Counted from the stretch's first letter, positions 37,468 through 46,714 are shown. The stretch: DNA of 64,000 nucleotides from an uncultured Proteiniphilum sp. (GCA_927407015.1 CAKMJT010000036.1:1-64000), one strand, 5' to 3'. Program-made: numbers and translations. The notes: generated by a model from the letters alone, not told the origin.

Positions 37468-37947
37468 ATGGCTGTAACTAAAATACACAGAGCTTCCAAA
37501 ACAGCTCTCATCATAGGTGTGATCATCTCGATCGCTGTGATGGCTCTGTTCTACCTGGGAGGGCAGGTTCCCGCTCAGGAGAAGATCGCTGCCGATATGA
37601 GCCAGCCCAAATTTACCGATATTGTTTTGTACTGGTCTTATGTGCTGTTGGTGATCACTATCGCAGCATTAATCATTTTTGCAATCATGGCCTTTCTCAA
37701 ACAAATGAAAGAAAGCCCGAAAAAAGCATTAGGTGGTTTTTTGGTGTTGGTAGGACTGGCAGCAATGTTTGTGATTACCTTTATTCTTGGTGATGGTACA
37801 CTTTTGAACATCCCCGGATATGACGGTCCTGACAATCAGCCTAACACGTTGAAGATAACCGATATGTGGCTTTTCAGCTCCTATATCATGCTTATATTGA
37901 CATTTCTGGCAATTTTACTCTTGCCTCTGTTCAAGAGGAAAAGATAA
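37468..37947 (+). CDS. Small membrane protein in the exb operon, unknown function
   Basis: A 159-residue protein with four predicted membrane segments (about 12-30, 50-75, 87-107 and 133-154) and a short polar connection rich in Asp, Pro and Asn between the last two. I recognise no family function. It is inserted between exbB and exbD with gaps of 5 and 40 bases, which suggests it is an accessory part of the same motor. Confidence 0.8.
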   Translation: MAVTKIHRASKTALIIGVIISIAVMALFYLGGQVPAQEKIAADMSQPKFTDIVLYWSYVLLVITIAALIIFAIMAFLKQMKESPKKALGGFLVLVGLAAMFVITFILGDGTLLNIPGYDGPDNQPNTLKITDMWLFSSYIMLILTFLAILLLPLFKRKR

Positions 37948-37987
37948 TTGCGTCATTCAATGAAAAAATTAAAGAAAGGTTTTTTTT

Positions 37988-38617
37988 ATGGCAAGAACAA
38001 ATAGAAAAGTTCCGGCTCTCAACGCTAGTTCAATGGCGGACATTTCTTTCCTGTTGCTGACCTTCTTCCTGCTCGTTTCGAACATGGATGTTGATTCCGG
38101 ACTGGCACGTCGTTTACCGCCACCGCCACAAACCGAGGAACAAACAACTGTGGATGTTCAGCGTAGAAATCTGCTGGTTGTACTGGTGAATGCCCAGAAC
38201 GAGACAATGGCACAGAATCAGCAGGGCAGTGAATGGTATTCTTCAACGGAAGAACTGCGTGGTAGCGGCGGGAAGACACCACTTAAAGATAAAGTGAAGG
38301 AATTTGTCCTGAACGTATCGAACAGTGCTGAACTTCCTGAATTGACCGAGGAAGACTTCGGAGCTCCCATCGGTACTGTCCCGGTTACTTCTCAGCATGT
38401 TATCTCTATCCAGAATGACGCAACCACGAGTTACAAAACCTATATTGCGGTACAGAATGAAGTGGTAAGGGCTTATAATGAGCTGAGAGAAGAAGGGGCC
38501 AGGAAATATTTCAACACCTCCTATGAAGAGTTGACGGATGAGCAACAGAAACAGATCAATGATCTTTATCCTCAGCGCATATCAGAGGCCGAACCTAAAA
38601 ATTATGGAGGAAAATAG
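37988..38617 (+). CDS. exbD: Biopolymer transporter ExbD/TolR family (first copy)
   Basis: A 209-residue protein with one N-terminal membrane helix: VPALNASSMADISFLLLTFF contains the Asp that takes part in proton transfer in ExbD. The periplasmic part (about 40-209) is longer than usual (about 140 residues), with an inserted Thr/Gln/Glu-rich region. It is followed after 2 bases by a second exbD. Confidence 0.9.
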   Translation: MARTNRKVPALNASSMADISFLLLTFFLLVSNMDVDSGLARRLPPPPQTEEQTTVDVQRRNLLVVLVNAQNETMAQNQQGSEWYSSTEELRGSGGKTPLKDKVKEFVLNVSNSAELPELTEEDFGAPIGTVPVTSQHVISIQNDATTSYKTYIAVQNEVVRAYNELREEGARKYFNTSYEELTDEQQKQINDLYPQRISEAEPKNYGGK

Positions 38618-38619
38618 AT

Positions 38620-39078
38620 ATGGGAAAATTTAATAAAAGTGGTAAAAAAGAAATGCCCGCGTTAAATACGGCATCCATGCCTGACTTGGTTTTCGCCATC
38701 TTATTCTTCTTTATGGTTACCACGACGATGCGCTCGGAGACCTTGATGGTGAAAATGAAACTGCCTACAGCTTCAGAAGTGCAAAAACTGGAAAAGAAAT
38801 CATTGGTGACCTATATCAATATCGGACCTCCTATGGAAGCCCGATTGGGTACCGGTACACAAATGCAGCTAAATGACAGATTTGCACAGGTGTCGGAAAT
38901 ACAGGATTACATTGCACAGGAAAAGGCAAGTATGAACGAAGCTGACCAGCCGCTGATGACTGTTTCCATCAAAGCAGATGAAGAAACGCGCATGCAGTAC
39001 ATCACCGATGTAAAACAGGCACTCAGACAGGCATATGCATTAAAAATCAGTTATTCTGCCCGACAGGGAGGAAATTAA
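38620..39078 (+). CDS. exbD: Biopolymer transporter ExbD/TolR family (second copy)
   Basis: A 152-residue ExbD of standard length. MPALNTASMPDLVFAILFFF carries the membrane Asp, and the C-terminal domain ends AYALKISYSARQ. Two non-identical ExbD proteins next to one ExbB is common in Bacteroidetes and suggests a heteromeric periplasmic dimer. Confidence 0.9.
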   Translation: MGKFNKSGKKEMPALNTASMPDLVFAILFFFMVTTTMRSETLMVKMKLPTASEVQKLEKKSLVTYINIGPPMEARLGTGTQMQLNDRFAQVSEIQDYIAQEKASMNEADQPLMTVSIKADEETRMQYITDVKQALRQAYALKISYSARQGGN

Positions 39079-39101
39079 ACATCACTGATATCTACAACGA
39101 G

Positions 39102-39137
39102 AAGCCGTCTCATGTTCAAACATGAGATGGCTTTTGT
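39102..39137 (+). terminator. Terminator of the exb operon
   Basis: AAGCCGTCTCATG pairs with CATGAGATGGCTT (one G-U pair) followed by TTTG. Confidence 0.75.
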
Positions 39138-39192
39138 ATTCTTATTTGCAGGTAGACAGCCTGGTTGCTGGTAAGATATTTACTATAATTTT

Positions 39193-40425
39193 CTACAATG
39201 GGTGCTTTCTTAACCGGGCCCATTCCATCACATTGGCAGGTGGACGTTGTGCAAGGAGCTCCTGTTTCATGAAATCCATGTAGGGCATCACATGATGAAA
39301 GAATTTATAATATCCCTTACAAAGATAATTTAATCCCTTATTACCGTATTTGTCTTTGATGAACCTGTTTTTAGGACACTCACCGTAACAGGCAAACAGA
39401 ACGTCGCATTCGCGGCATTGTTGCGGAAGTTTGTTGAATTTGTCATTACCAAACGTAAGCTGTTCCTCGGAATACATCATTTCGGTCAGAGTTTTGCTGT
39501 AAATGTTCCCCAAACGGTATTCCGGAAAAACAAAATGATCGCACGCGTACACATCGCCGTTGAACTCCATAACTCCTGCATGACCGCATGTTTTGGCCAT
39601 GGTGCAGACACCCGGCTGTTCTCCCACCCAATTGGCCAGCGTAGAGTCAAATATCTGAATGAATATTTTTCCCACATCCTCTTTCACCCACTCATCAAAA
39701 ACGGTACACAGGAAATTTCCCCATTTCTCTGCCGGAACGGTGAAAGGAGCCAGTTCCACCTCATCATTCTCTTCCTGCGCGGTTGCCAGTCTTAAGGACG
39801 ATTTATTTTTCCGCAATCGCTCTACGATGGGTGTGAACTGGACGTACTGACATCCGATTTCTTTGAAAAAACGATAGAATTCCAGCGGATAATCTACGTT
39901 GTAATCGTTTACAACAGCCATACAGTTGAATTCCACACCGTGTTTCTTCAACAATTCAATTCCCTTCATCACCCGGTGAAAAGAGGGTCGACCCATCTTG
40001 TCACGACGGTATTCATCGTGAAAATCCTGTGGCCCGTCGATGGAAATACCCACGAGGAAGTTATTTTCTTTAAAAAACGAACACCATTCATCATTCAGCA
40101 GTGTTCCGTTGGTTTGGATGGAATTATCGATCTGCCGGCCACCGGCATATTTTTTTTGAAATTCTATTGCTTTCTTATAGAAAGAGAGGGGGCGCATCAG
40201 GGTTTCACCACCATGCCAGGTGAACATCACCTGGGGCTGGGTCTGTGATTCGATATATTGTCGTGTGAACCGTTCCAGGAGCTCTTCGCTCATCACCTGC
40301 TGTCTGTTTTGGTAAAGATTTGCCTTTTCCAGATAGTAACAGTAGTCGCAATCGAGATTACATTTCGATCCTACCGGTTTTAACATCACATACAGGGGTT
40401 TGGCAAAGGGGGCAATAATAGACAT
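39193..40425 (-). CDS. Anaerobic sulfatase-maturating-type radical SAM enzyme
   Basis: A 410-residue radical SAM protein with the cluster motif CNLDCDYCYYLEK (residues 23-35) and a C-terminal SPASM domain whose cysteines appear in CTMAKTCGH, VYACDHFVFPEYRLGNI and CRECDVLFACYGECPKNRF. This order matches anSME enzymes, which convert a sulfatase Ser/Cys to formylglycine. No sulfatase gene lies in the window, so the partner is elsewhere, or the substrate differs. Single-gene unit. Confidence 0.9.
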   Translation of the reverse strand: MSIIAPFAKPLYVMLKPVGSKCNLDCDYCYYLEKANLYQNRQQVMSEELLERFTRQYIESQTQPQVMFTWHGGETLMRPLSFYKKAIEFQKKYAGGRQIDNSIQTNGTLLNDEWCSFFKENNFLVGISIDGPQDFHDEYRRDKMGRPSFHRVMKGIELLKKHGVEFNCMAVVNDYNVDYPLEFYRFFKEIGCQYVQFTPIVERLRKNKSSLRLATAQEENDEVELAPFTVPAEKWGNFLCTVFDEWVKEDVGKIFIQIFDSTLANWVGEQPGVCTMAKTCGHAGVMEFNGDVYACDHFVFPEYRLGNIYSKTLTEMMYSEEQLTFGNDKFNKLPQQCRECDVLFACYGECPKNRFIKDKYGNKGLNYLCKGYYKFFHHVMPYMDFMKQELLAQRPPANVMEWARLRKHPL

Positions 40426-40470
40426 ATTGTTTTAATTTAAATGATAGACCTATAGTTTTTATTTATCGGA

Positions 40471-40478
40471 CAAATATA
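40471..40478 (-). promoter_or_regulatory. -7 box for the radical SAM gene
   Basis: The minus strand reads TATATTTG 45 bases upstream of the start codon. Confidence 0.5.
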
Positions 40479-40530
40479 AACAAAACAGATAAGTTTAGCG
40501 TTAAGTGCTCACAGATAAAATGAAAATTTT

Positions 40531-40595
40531 AATAAAATTATCGTATCAAACGAGCATGAACATGATTTTCAGACAAGTACATGATAATTGCGAGT
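40531..40595 (+). repeat. Leader repeat copy 1 (CATG-rich hairpin repeat)
   Basis: A 65-base unit containing ATTATCGTAT, the core GAGCATGAACATG (40552-40564), a second CATG 15 bases later, and ATGATAATTGCGAGT. It is a direct repeat of 40619-40685; the core also occurs at 54635-54647. ATTATC and GATAAT can pair. Confidence 0.75.
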
Positions 40596-40618
40596 ACCTT
40601 ACTACCTTAATGTAAAAG

Positions 40619-40685
40619 AATAAAATATTATCGTATGAAATGAGCATGAACATGTTTTGTATACGCATACATGATAATCGCGAGT
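40619..40685 (+). repeat. Leader repeat copy 2 (CATG-rich hairpin repeat)
   Basis: Direct repeat of copy 1 with core GAGCATGAACATG at 40642-40654 and better arms: TTATCGTATG pairs with CATACATGATAA, with a 2-base bulge. Its left flank 40603-40640 matches the doxX start region 40765-40802 in about 33 of 38 positions, including GTATGAAA. Here the ATG is followed by AAA TGA, so it is not a gene start. Confidence 0.75.
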
Positions 40686-40796
40686 TCAGTAAACTTAGAC
40701 TTTTGCAGCACTTGGCAAGGTAGATTTATTTACGCTGCTCTCGTTTAATGCAAAAGTTTCATATTACCTCAATGTAAAATAATAAAAATTTATTGT
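40686..40796. other. Spacer before doxX with inverted repeat
   Basis: ACTTTTGCA (40699-40707) and TGCAAAAGT (40749-40757) are perfect 9-base inverted repeats. No gene is seen. The last 32 bases belong to the partial third copy of the repeat's left flank. Confidence 0.45.
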
Positions 40797-41213
40797 ATGA
40801 AACAAAAAGACAATTTGTTACAGGCCGGATGGCTGATTTTAAGAGTAGGAATTGGTATTTCCATCTTTTTACACGGATATCCCAAAATTACGGGTGGGGT
40901 AGAAACCTGGACAATGGTAGGAAGCTCCATGTCAAATTTCGGGATTGATTTTGCCCCGGCATTCTGGGGATTCCTTGGTGCTTTTGGCGAGTCGGTCGGG
41001 GGACTGTTGTTCGCGTTGGGACTTTTCTTCCGTCCCGCAGCATTGCTGCTTACCGGAACAATGGCAGTGGCGCTGGGGACCCATCTTTCAGCCGGCGATA
41101 ATTTCATGATTTTTGGTCACGCCCTCGATCTGTTGATTGTTTTTGCTGCATCCATACTGATTGGTGCCGGTAAATATTCGATCGACGCAAAGCTATTCCC
41201 GAAAATAGCATAA
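40797..41213 (+). CDS. DoxX family membrane protein
   Basis: A 138-residue protein with four hydrophobic segments (about 10-30, 53-75, 78-95 and 105-125). LRVGIGISIFLHGYPKI and the GESVGGLLFALGLFFRPAALLL block are typical of DoxX/SURF4-like proteins. Bacterial members are linked to quinone or thiol redox processes, but function is unclear. Unusual are the duplicated leader copies upstream. Confidence 0.88.
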   Translation: MKQKDNLLQAGWLILRVGIGISIFLHGYPKITGGVETWTMVGSSMSNFGIDFAPAFWGFLGAFGESVGGLLFALGLFFRPAALLLTGTMAVALGTHLSAGDNFMIFGHALDLLIVFAASILIGAGKYSIDAKLFPKIA

Positions 41214-41233
41214 CGAATCAGTCCCTATATGTA

Positions 41234-41270
41234 CGAAACCCCTTCTGTTGCAGGATACAGAAGGGGTTCG
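41234..41270. terminator. Long hairpin between doxX and the SRP RNA gene
   Basis: AACCCCTTCTGT pairs with ACAGAAGGGGTT, extended by two more pairs beyond a bulged A. It lacks a U-run on both strands, so it may end both convergent transcripts or stabilise a 3' end. Confidence 0.5.
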
Positions 41271-41285
41271 TTATGACATAAAAAA

Positions 41286-41381
41286 GGGTAAGCTTACTAT
41301 ATCGCGCCGCTACAACCAAATACCCTTGCTTCGGTCAAGACCTGGGGGATTCAATGGGAGCTGACCGTATAGGACTTACCC
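41286..41381 (-). ncRNA. ffs: Signal recognition particle RNA (bacterial small type)
   Basis: On the minus strand a 96-base RNA starts GGGTAAG and ends CTTACCC, giving a perfect 7-bp closing helix that extends through CCTATA/TATAG. The centre reads CCCCCAGGTC, an apical part, then GAAGCAAGGGTA. This matches the SRP core CAGGYC...GAAGCA that binds Ffh, with the same total length as E. coli 4.5S RNA there. The apical loop is UUGACC, not CGGAAG, which is unusual. A -7 box ends 5 bases before the first G, and TTTTTT follows the 3' end. Ffh itself is encoded about 5.3 kb away. SRP RNA is the best explanation by core and structure; a covariance-model test was not possible here. Confidence 0.78.
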
Positions 41382-41386
41382 AACTG

Positions 41387-41416
41387 CAAAGATACTGTTT
41401 TTTTCCAAGTTACAAA
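41387..41416 (-). promoter_or_regulatory. Promoter of the SRP RNA gene
   Basis: The minus strand shows TTTG (41416-41413), an 18-base spacer and TATCTTTG (41394-41387). The predicted start coincides with the first G of the RNA. Confidence 0.75.
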
Positions 41417-41453
41417 AGAGTGAAATTGATTTTTTCTATTCAGGCCCTTTTTT

Positions 41454-41461
41454 TATCTTTG
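41454..41461 (+). promoter_or_regulatory. -7 box for pepT-gcvT
   Basis: TATCTTTG, 48 bases before the pepT start codon; only a distant TTG is available as -33. Confidence 0.55.
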
Positions 41462-41509
41462 TAAACATAACTTTTACTAGGGAAAAAATCAAATCAAAAC
41501 AGAGTAATC

Positions 41510-42733
41510 ATGCATATCACAGATCGGTTCATCAAATACGCACGTATTGATACGCAGTCGGATGAGAACAGTCCGCAGACTCCCAGCACACAAAAACAGT
41601 TCAATCTAGCCAAGGAGGTGGAAAAGGAAGCCCGGGAGATGGGTCTGAGCGATGTAAGCCTCGATGACTATTGTTATTTTATGGCCACGCTCCCGTCAAA
41701 CACAAAGAAAGCGGTACCGGTAATCGGTTTTATCGCTCATTTCGACACCAGTCCCGACATGAGCGGTGAGAATGTGAATCCGCGTATTGTGAAGGAGTAT
41801 GACGGGAAGGAGATCATCCTGAATGAGGCAAAAGAGGTTGTTTTGTCACCGGCTGATTTTCCCGAGTTACTGAATCATGTGGGTGAAGATATCATTGTCA
41901 CCGATGGTACTACACTTCTGGGTGCTGACGATAAAGCCGGTTTAGCGGAGATCATGACCGCGATGCAGTACCTGATCGATCATCCGGAAATAGAGCATGG
42001 CAAAATACGTATCGGATTCACTCCCGATGAAGAGATTGGCCGTGGTGCCGATAAGTTTGACGTAGCTAAATTTGGAGCCAAATGGGCATATACCATGGAT
42101 GGAAGTGAAGTGGGAGAGCTTGAATATGAGAATTTTAATGCTGCGTCAGCCAGGATTGACATTCAGGGAAGGAATGTACATCCCGGATATGCGAAGGATA
42201 AAATGATCAACGCCCTTCATGTCGCCGGTGAATTAATCGATCTTCTTCCGGAAAATGAAAGGCCCGAGACTACAGAGGGTTATGAGGGTTTTTTTCATCT
42301 GATCTCGATGAACGGAACGGTGGATGAAGCAAAAATCTCGTTTATCATCCGTGATCACGACAGCCGGCAGTTTGAAGCACGCAAACAATCCATGGTACAG
42401 TCGGTGGCTGTTTTGAACGGGAAGTATGACAATCGCCTCAGGCTGGAGATGAAGGACCAGTATTACAATATGCGGGAGAAAGTGGAGCCGGAAAAACAGA
42501 TTATTGATTACGCCTTTCGGGCAATGGAGGAAGTGGGCGTAAAACCCAACATCAAACCCATACGCGGAGGTACCGACGGTGCCCGTTTATCGTTTATGGG
42601 ACTTCCCTGTCCCAATATCTTCGCAGGAGGGATGAACTTCCACGGACGATATGAATACCTGCCTGTGCCTTCGTTGGAGAAAGCATCGGAAGTGATTGTG
42701 AAAATTGCGGAGTTGGTGGCAAAAGAAGCGTAA
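41510..42733 (+). CDS. pepT: Peptidase T
   Basis: Zinc tripeptidase of the M20B family, 407 residues. Zinc-site residues can be placed in [43 protein letters not shown] and [12 protein letters not shown]. The dimerisation domain lies between about 210 and 320. The stop codon overlaps the first in-frame ATG of the next frame (TAATG), so the following gene is co-transcribed. Confidence 0.95.
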   Translation: MHITDRFIKYARIDTQSDENSPQTPSTQKQFNLAKEVEKEAREMGLSDVSLDDYCYFMATLPSNTKKAVPVIGFIAHFDTSPDMSGENVNPRIVKEYDGKEIILNEAKEVVLSPADFPELLNHVGEDIIVTDGTTLLGADDKAGLAEIMTAMQYLIDHPEIEHGKIRIGFTPDEEIGRGADKFDVAKFGAKWAYTMDGSEVGELEYENFNAASARIDIQGRNVHPGYAKDKMINALHVAGELIDLLPENERPETTEGYEGFFHLISMNGTVDEAKISFIIRDHDSRQFEARKQSMVQSVAVLNGKYDNRLRLEMKDQYYNMREKVEPEKQIIDYAFRAMEEVGVKPNIKPIRGGTDGARLSFMGLPCPNIFAGGMNFHGRYEYLPVPSLEKASEVIVKIAELVAKEA

Positions 42734-42753
42734 TGATAAAACAGAATAAGAAA

Positions 42754-43839
42754 ATGAAAAAAACCCCTTTTACTGATCTGCATATCGCTCTGGGAGCTAA
42801 AATGCATGAGTTTGCCGGATATAACATGCCGATTGAATACTCTGGTATCATGGATGAACATCTGACTGTTGTGCATGCAGTGGGTGTTTTTGATGTATCA
42901 CATATGGGCGAGTTTTGGGTGAAAGGGCCCAAAGCACTGGAATTTCTGCAACGGGTAACCAGTAACGATGCCTCGAAGCTTCAGCCGGGAAAAGCCCAGT
43001 ATACCTGTTTTGTGAATGACAAGGGAGGGATTGTGGATGATTTCATCGCCTATTGTTATGAACCCGAAAAATATCTGCTCGTAGTGAATGCCGCAAATAT
43101 TGAAAAAGACTGGGCCTGGTGTCAGCAGCACAACACCATGGGTGCCGAGCTGGAAAACGCTTCCGCACATATGGCACAACTGGCTGTGCAGGGACCGAAA
43201 GCGACGGAGACGCTGCAGAAGCTGACCTATGTCGACCTCTCTGCCATTCCCTATTATTCCTTCGTCACCGGGACCTTTGCCGGTGTGGACGATGTAATTA
43301 TTTCCAACACGGGATATACCGGTGCGGGTGGTTTTGAGCTTTATTTTTATCCGGAACACGGTGCAGAAATCTGGGATGCTCTTTTCAAAGCCGGAGAATC
43401 ATTTAACATTAAACCCATTGGCCTGGGTGCCCGTGATACATTGCGTCTGGAGATGGGTTTTTGTCTCTACGGTAACGATCTGGACGACACGACCACACCG
43501 CTGGAAGCGGGACTGGGATGGATCACCAAATTTGCGGATGATAAACCGTTTGTGGGTCGTCAGGTGCTGGAGAAAGAAAAGGCCGATGGCGTTTCGCGAA
43601 AGCTTGCTTGTTTTGAGTTAACTGAAAAAGGAATTCCCCGTCACGGATATACAATTGTGAATGAGTCTGATGAGGTGATAGGAAATGTCACTTCCGGAAC
43701 GATTTCACCCGTACTGAAGATTGGGATTGGTATGGGTTACCTGAAGCCTGAATATGCGAAACCAGATACCGATATCTTCATCCAGGTACGGAACAAAAAT
43801 CTGAAAGCCAGGGTAGTAAAACCTCCTTTCAGGAAATAA
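42754..43839 (+). CDS. gcvT: Aminomethyltransferase (glycine cleavage T protein)
   Basis: T protein of the glycine cleavage system transfers the aminomethyl carbon to tetrahydrofolate. From ATG 42754 ([20 protein letters not shown]) it has 361 residues, with [17 protein letters not shown], the catalytic-region [15 protein letters not shown] and the [20 protein letters not shown] block. An ATG at 42733 overlapping the pepT stop would add 7 residues; the family start favours 42754. No other gcv genes are in the window. Confidence 0.94.
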   Translation: MKKTPFTDLHIALGAKMHEFAGYNMPIEYSGIMDEHLTVVHAVGVFDVSHMGEFWVKGPKALEFLQRVTSNDASKLQPGKAQYTCFVNDKGGIVDDFIAYCYEPEKYLLVVNAANIEKDWAWCQQHNTMGAELENASAHMAQLAVQGPKATETLQKLTYVDLSAIPYYSFVTGTFAGVDDVIISNTGYTGAGGFELYFYPEHGAEIWDALFKAGESFNIKPIGLGARDTLRLEMGFCLYGNDLDDTTTPLEAGLGWITKFADDKPFVGRQVLEKEKADGVSRKLACFELTEKGIPRHGYTIVNESDEVIGNVTSGTISPVLKIGIGMGYLKPEYAKPDTDIFIQVRNKNLKARVVKPPFRK

Positions 43840-43874
43840 CTGTTTATTTCTTCTCTTTTTTCATAAATAACGAC

Positions 43875-43882
43875 TAATTTTG
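43875..43882 (+). promoter_or_regulatory. -7 box for the flippase-like gene
   Basis: TAATTTTG, 51 bases before ATG 43933. Confidence 0.5.
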
Positions 43883-43932
43883 TGGCCTGAAACGTATTGT
43901 TTCAGGCCGGTTGGTCTGCTAGCAACTCCTTT

Positions 43933-44931
43933 ATGGCAAAAAAAGCGAAGATAGCTCAGAATATTTTTTTTCTTCTCGGAGCCCTGGCACTGGGGATAAT
44001 GATTTACACAACGGGAATCGGCAACATTTGGCGCGATATCATTCGCACCGGTTGGTGGTTTGTACCAATCATCGGCCTTTGGGTTGTGGTCTACCTCATC
44101 AATGCCTACTCCTTTTGTATCATTATCCGGGACGGGAGTCCCGAAACTGTAGGAATCAGGTTCTCACGGATCTTCAAATTGGTCATCAGCGGATTTGCCA
44201 TTAACTATATTACCCCATTCGGGCTGATGGGAGGTGAACCCTATAAAATCATCGAGTTGCAGCCGGTACTGGGAATACAGAAGGCAACTTCCTCCGTTTT
44301 ACTCTCCACAATGATGCATATTGTCTCGCACTTTATCTTCTGGATGGTTTCCATTCCGTTGTTGCTCTTTTTGGTTCCCGTGCTCTCCGACGTGGTTGAA
44401 CTGGGTATCATCCTTTCCAGTGGTACCTCCTTCCTGCTGCTTTTCTGGGCTTTCAGGGTTTACACCAGAGGTGGGGTGAACAGAGCATTAAGAATAGGAA
44501 GCCGGCTGCCCTATATCGGGAAAAGGCTGAGGGCATACAGGAGCCAGAATCAGGATAAAGTGGATCAAATGGATACGCTGATTGCTGATTTATATAAAAA
44601 CCGCAAGAAGGATTTTATTGCTTCGTTATTACTGGAACTTTTCTCCCGTTTCTTTTTATGTATAGAGGTGATTCTGATGATGCAGGCAGTCGGTAACCCG
44701 ATCACTTACGGGCAAAGCGTGCTGATAGAATCTATCCAGTCGCTCATCGGCAATCTGTTGTTCTTTATGCCGATGCAGATGGGTTCGCGGGAGGGTGGAA
44801 TTGTGATTGTGTATGGCTTACTCTCCATCCCACTGGCGTATGGTGTGTTTGTGAGCCTGTGCAAGCGGATACGGGAGCTCTTCTGGATCCTTGTGGGGGT
44901 GTTGCTGATAAAAATCAATCGCAGTAATTAG
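43933..44931 (+). CDS. Lysylphosphatidylglycerol synthase TM region/UPF0104 family protein
   Basis: A 332-residue membrane protein with about eight hydrophobic segments. NYITPFGLMGGEPYKIIEL and LFFMPMQMGSREGG are hallmark blocks of the flippase-like membrane domain found in MprF and UPF0104 proteins. It lacks the synthase domain of MprF. A lipid or polyprenol-linked substrate is plausible but unproven. The first ATG that fits is 43933; a TTG at 43897 is less likely. Confidence 0.85.
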   Translation: MAKKAKIAQNIFFLLGALALGIMIYTTGIGNIWRDIIRTGWWFVPIIGLWVVVYLINAYSFCIIIRDGSPETVGIRFSRIFKLVISGFAINYITPFGLMGGEPYKIIELQPVLGIQKATSSVLLSTMMHIVSHFIFWMVSIPLLLFLVPVLSDVVELGIILSSGTSFLLLFWAFRVYTRGGVNRALRIGSRLPYIGKRLRAYRSQNQDKVDQMDTLIADLYKNRKKDFIASLLLELFSRFFLCIEVILMMQAVGNPITYGQSVLIESIQSLIGNLLFFMPMQMGSREGGIVIVYGLLSIPLAYGVFVSLCKRIRELFWILVGVLLIKINRSN

Positions 44932-44952
44932 AAATGCTGAAGGGCCAAATAC

Positions 44953-45705
44953 TCAGACGTAAATCATCTTCCTTGTCATCCCGCCGTCAATGATAAAATT
45001 CTGGCCGGTGATGAAACTATTCTCCGGATTCATCAGAAACAAGACCATACGTGCTATGTCACCGGCATCCCCCACGCGTCCTGCCGGATGCTGGAGATGA
45101 TCCTCTTTTGACAATACTGCCTGCCTGGCCACAGATTTCTTCTTTAATGCCGATACATCAATCCATCCCGGACTGATACTGTTCACCCTCACATCAGGGG
45201 CGAGGCTCATTGCCATCGCATGGGTGAGCGAATAAATTCCCCCTTTGGTGGCTGAATAGGATTCTGTATTCGGTTCTGACTGAAAGGCCCGGGTGGAGCA
45301 CATATTCACGATGGATCCTTTCATTTCTCTGAGGTAAGGAGTAAGGTATTTGCTGCAAAGAAAAGTACCGGTAAGGTTTGTGGCGATAGCCCTGTTCCAT
45401 TCATCGAGAGAGAGCTCCTCCATCGGTTTGAAGACTTCGTAGACAGCGTTGTTTACCAGTCCGTACGACGGACCGAACTTCTTGACAGCTGCCCTGATGG
45501 ATGAACGTATGCTCACTTCATTTGAGACATCGGTAATGAAAAAGGCACAACGGCGTTTGTTGAAATGGGGGCGCAACTCTTCCATTGCTTCGCCGTCGAT
45601 ATCGAAGATCGATAGTGTATAATCGTTATGCAGCAACTCCTGCGACACCATCCTGCCGATACCCTGGGCTCCGCCCGTAACGATAATGTGCTGCTTTTTC
45701 TTCAT
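44953..45705 (-). CDS. SDR family oxidoreductase
   Basis: A 250-residue classical short-chain dehydrogenase with the NAD(P) motif VTGGAQGIG, NNAV (usually NNAG), catalytic Ser in NMCSTRAF and YSATK. The Asp in SIFDIDGEA after the second strand suggests NAD rather than NADP. FITGQNFIIDGGMTRKM is the usual C-terminal block. The substrate is unknown. It follows folD after 18 bases. Confidence 0.9.
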   Translation of the reverse strand: MKKKQHIIVTGGAQGIGRMVSQELLHNDYTLSIFDIDGEAMEELRPHFNKRRCAFFITDVSNEVSIRSSIRAAVKKFGPSYGLVNNAVYEVFKPMEELSLDEWNRAIATNLTGTFLCSKYLTPYLREMKGSIVNMCSTRAFQSEPNTESYSATKGGIYSLTHAMAMSLAPDVRVNSISPGWIDVSALKKKSVARQAVLSKEDHLQHPAGRVGDAGDIARMVLFLMNPENSFITGQNFIIDGGMTRKMIYV

Positions 45706-45723
45706 ACAGATGAATGATTCCCG

Positions 45724-46605
45724 TCAGGGATAAATAACTCTCTTCCCTGCCAGCAGGGTGTTCTTTAGCAACGATACAATGGTCATGGGACCTACACCGC
45801 CGGGTACAGGTGTGATCCAGGAACATTTGGGTGCTACCTCGTCGAACATCACATCACCCGTCAGCCTGAAGCCTGACCTGGTTTTGTCACTGGGTACCCG
45901 CGTGGTGCCCACGTCAATCACAACAGCTCCCTCTTTCACCATATCACCCTTCAGAAATTCGGGAACACCCAGTGCGGCGATGATAATGTCGGCTGTGAGA
46001 CAAATTTCCCTGATATTCGTTGTACGGCTGTGACACACGGTTACGGTACAATCACCAGGATATCCTTTTTGTATCATCAGCATAGAGACCGGTTTCCCGA
46101 CGATGTTGCTTCGTCCTAAAACCACACAATGTTTGCCGCTGGTATCAATCCTGTATCTTCTCAACAATTCCACGATTCCGGCAGGTGTAGCTGAGAGGAA
46201 GCAGGGCATGCCCAACGACATACGTCCTACATTTACAGGGTGAAAGCCGTCCACATCCTTGCGGTAATCAATAGCCTCGGTAATTTTGTCTTCGGAGATA
46301 TGCTTTGGCAGTGGCAACTGTACAATAAAACCATCGACATCGGTATCAATGTTTAATCGACCCACACAGGCGAGGAGTTCCTCTTCAGTTACATCTTGCT
46401 CATAACGGATAAGGGTTGACTTGAATCCCACCTCTTCACAGGCGCGTACCTTGTTGGCTACATAGGTCTCACTGCCACCGTCGTGACCCACCAACACCGC
46501 CACCAGGTGAGGTCTCTTTTCCCCGGCAGCAATGATCTGCGCCACCTCTGCGGCAATCTCCTGCTTAATTTGTGCGGCAACCGCTTTTCCGTCTATCAAT
46601 TGCAT
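45724..46605 (-). CDS. folD: Bifunctional methylenetetrahydrofolate dehydrogenase/cyclohydrolase
   Basis: Supplies formyl-tetrahydrofolate and NADPH. The 293-residue protein has [18 protein letters not shown] with the catalytic Lys, [15 protein letters not shown], the dinucleotide motif [14 protein letters not shown] and the end block [18 protein letters not shown]. The longer-than-minimal length is normal for Bacteroidetes FolD. Lies between ffh and the SDR gene on the minus strand. Confidence 0.96.
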   Translation of the reverse strand: MQLIDGKAVAAQIKQEIAAEVAQIIAAGEKRPHLVAVLVGHDGGSETYVANKVRACEEVGFKSTLIRYEQDVTEEELLACVGRLNIDTDVDGFIVQLPLPKHISEDKITEAIDYRKDVDGFHPVNVGRMSLGMPCFLSATPAGIVELLRRYRIDTSGKHCVVLGRSNIVGKPVSMLMIQKGYPGDCTVTVCHSRTTNIREICLTADIIIAALGVPEFLKGDMVKEGAVVIDVGTTRVPSDKTRSGFRLTGDVMFDEVAPKCSWITPVPGGVGPMTIVSLLKNTLLAGKRVIYP

Positions 46606-46714
46606 GGTTGAATTTTTCAGTTTTTGTGTTTAATGTTCCGCTATCAACGTTCAGCAGTCAGCTATTAGCGTTCAGCTTCAGAATTCAGATTTTTGTATTC
46701 TTATTTCTTATTTC

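Noticed and set aside
40531-40685. CRISPR array
   Set aside because: Only two copies, about 65 bases long, that continue into flanking homology with the doxX leader; there are no regular spacers and no cas genes.
41234-41381. Riboswitch for pepT or doxX
   Set aside because: The structured part lies on the minus strand with its own promoter and T-run, and matches SRP RNA better; no gene follows it on that strand.
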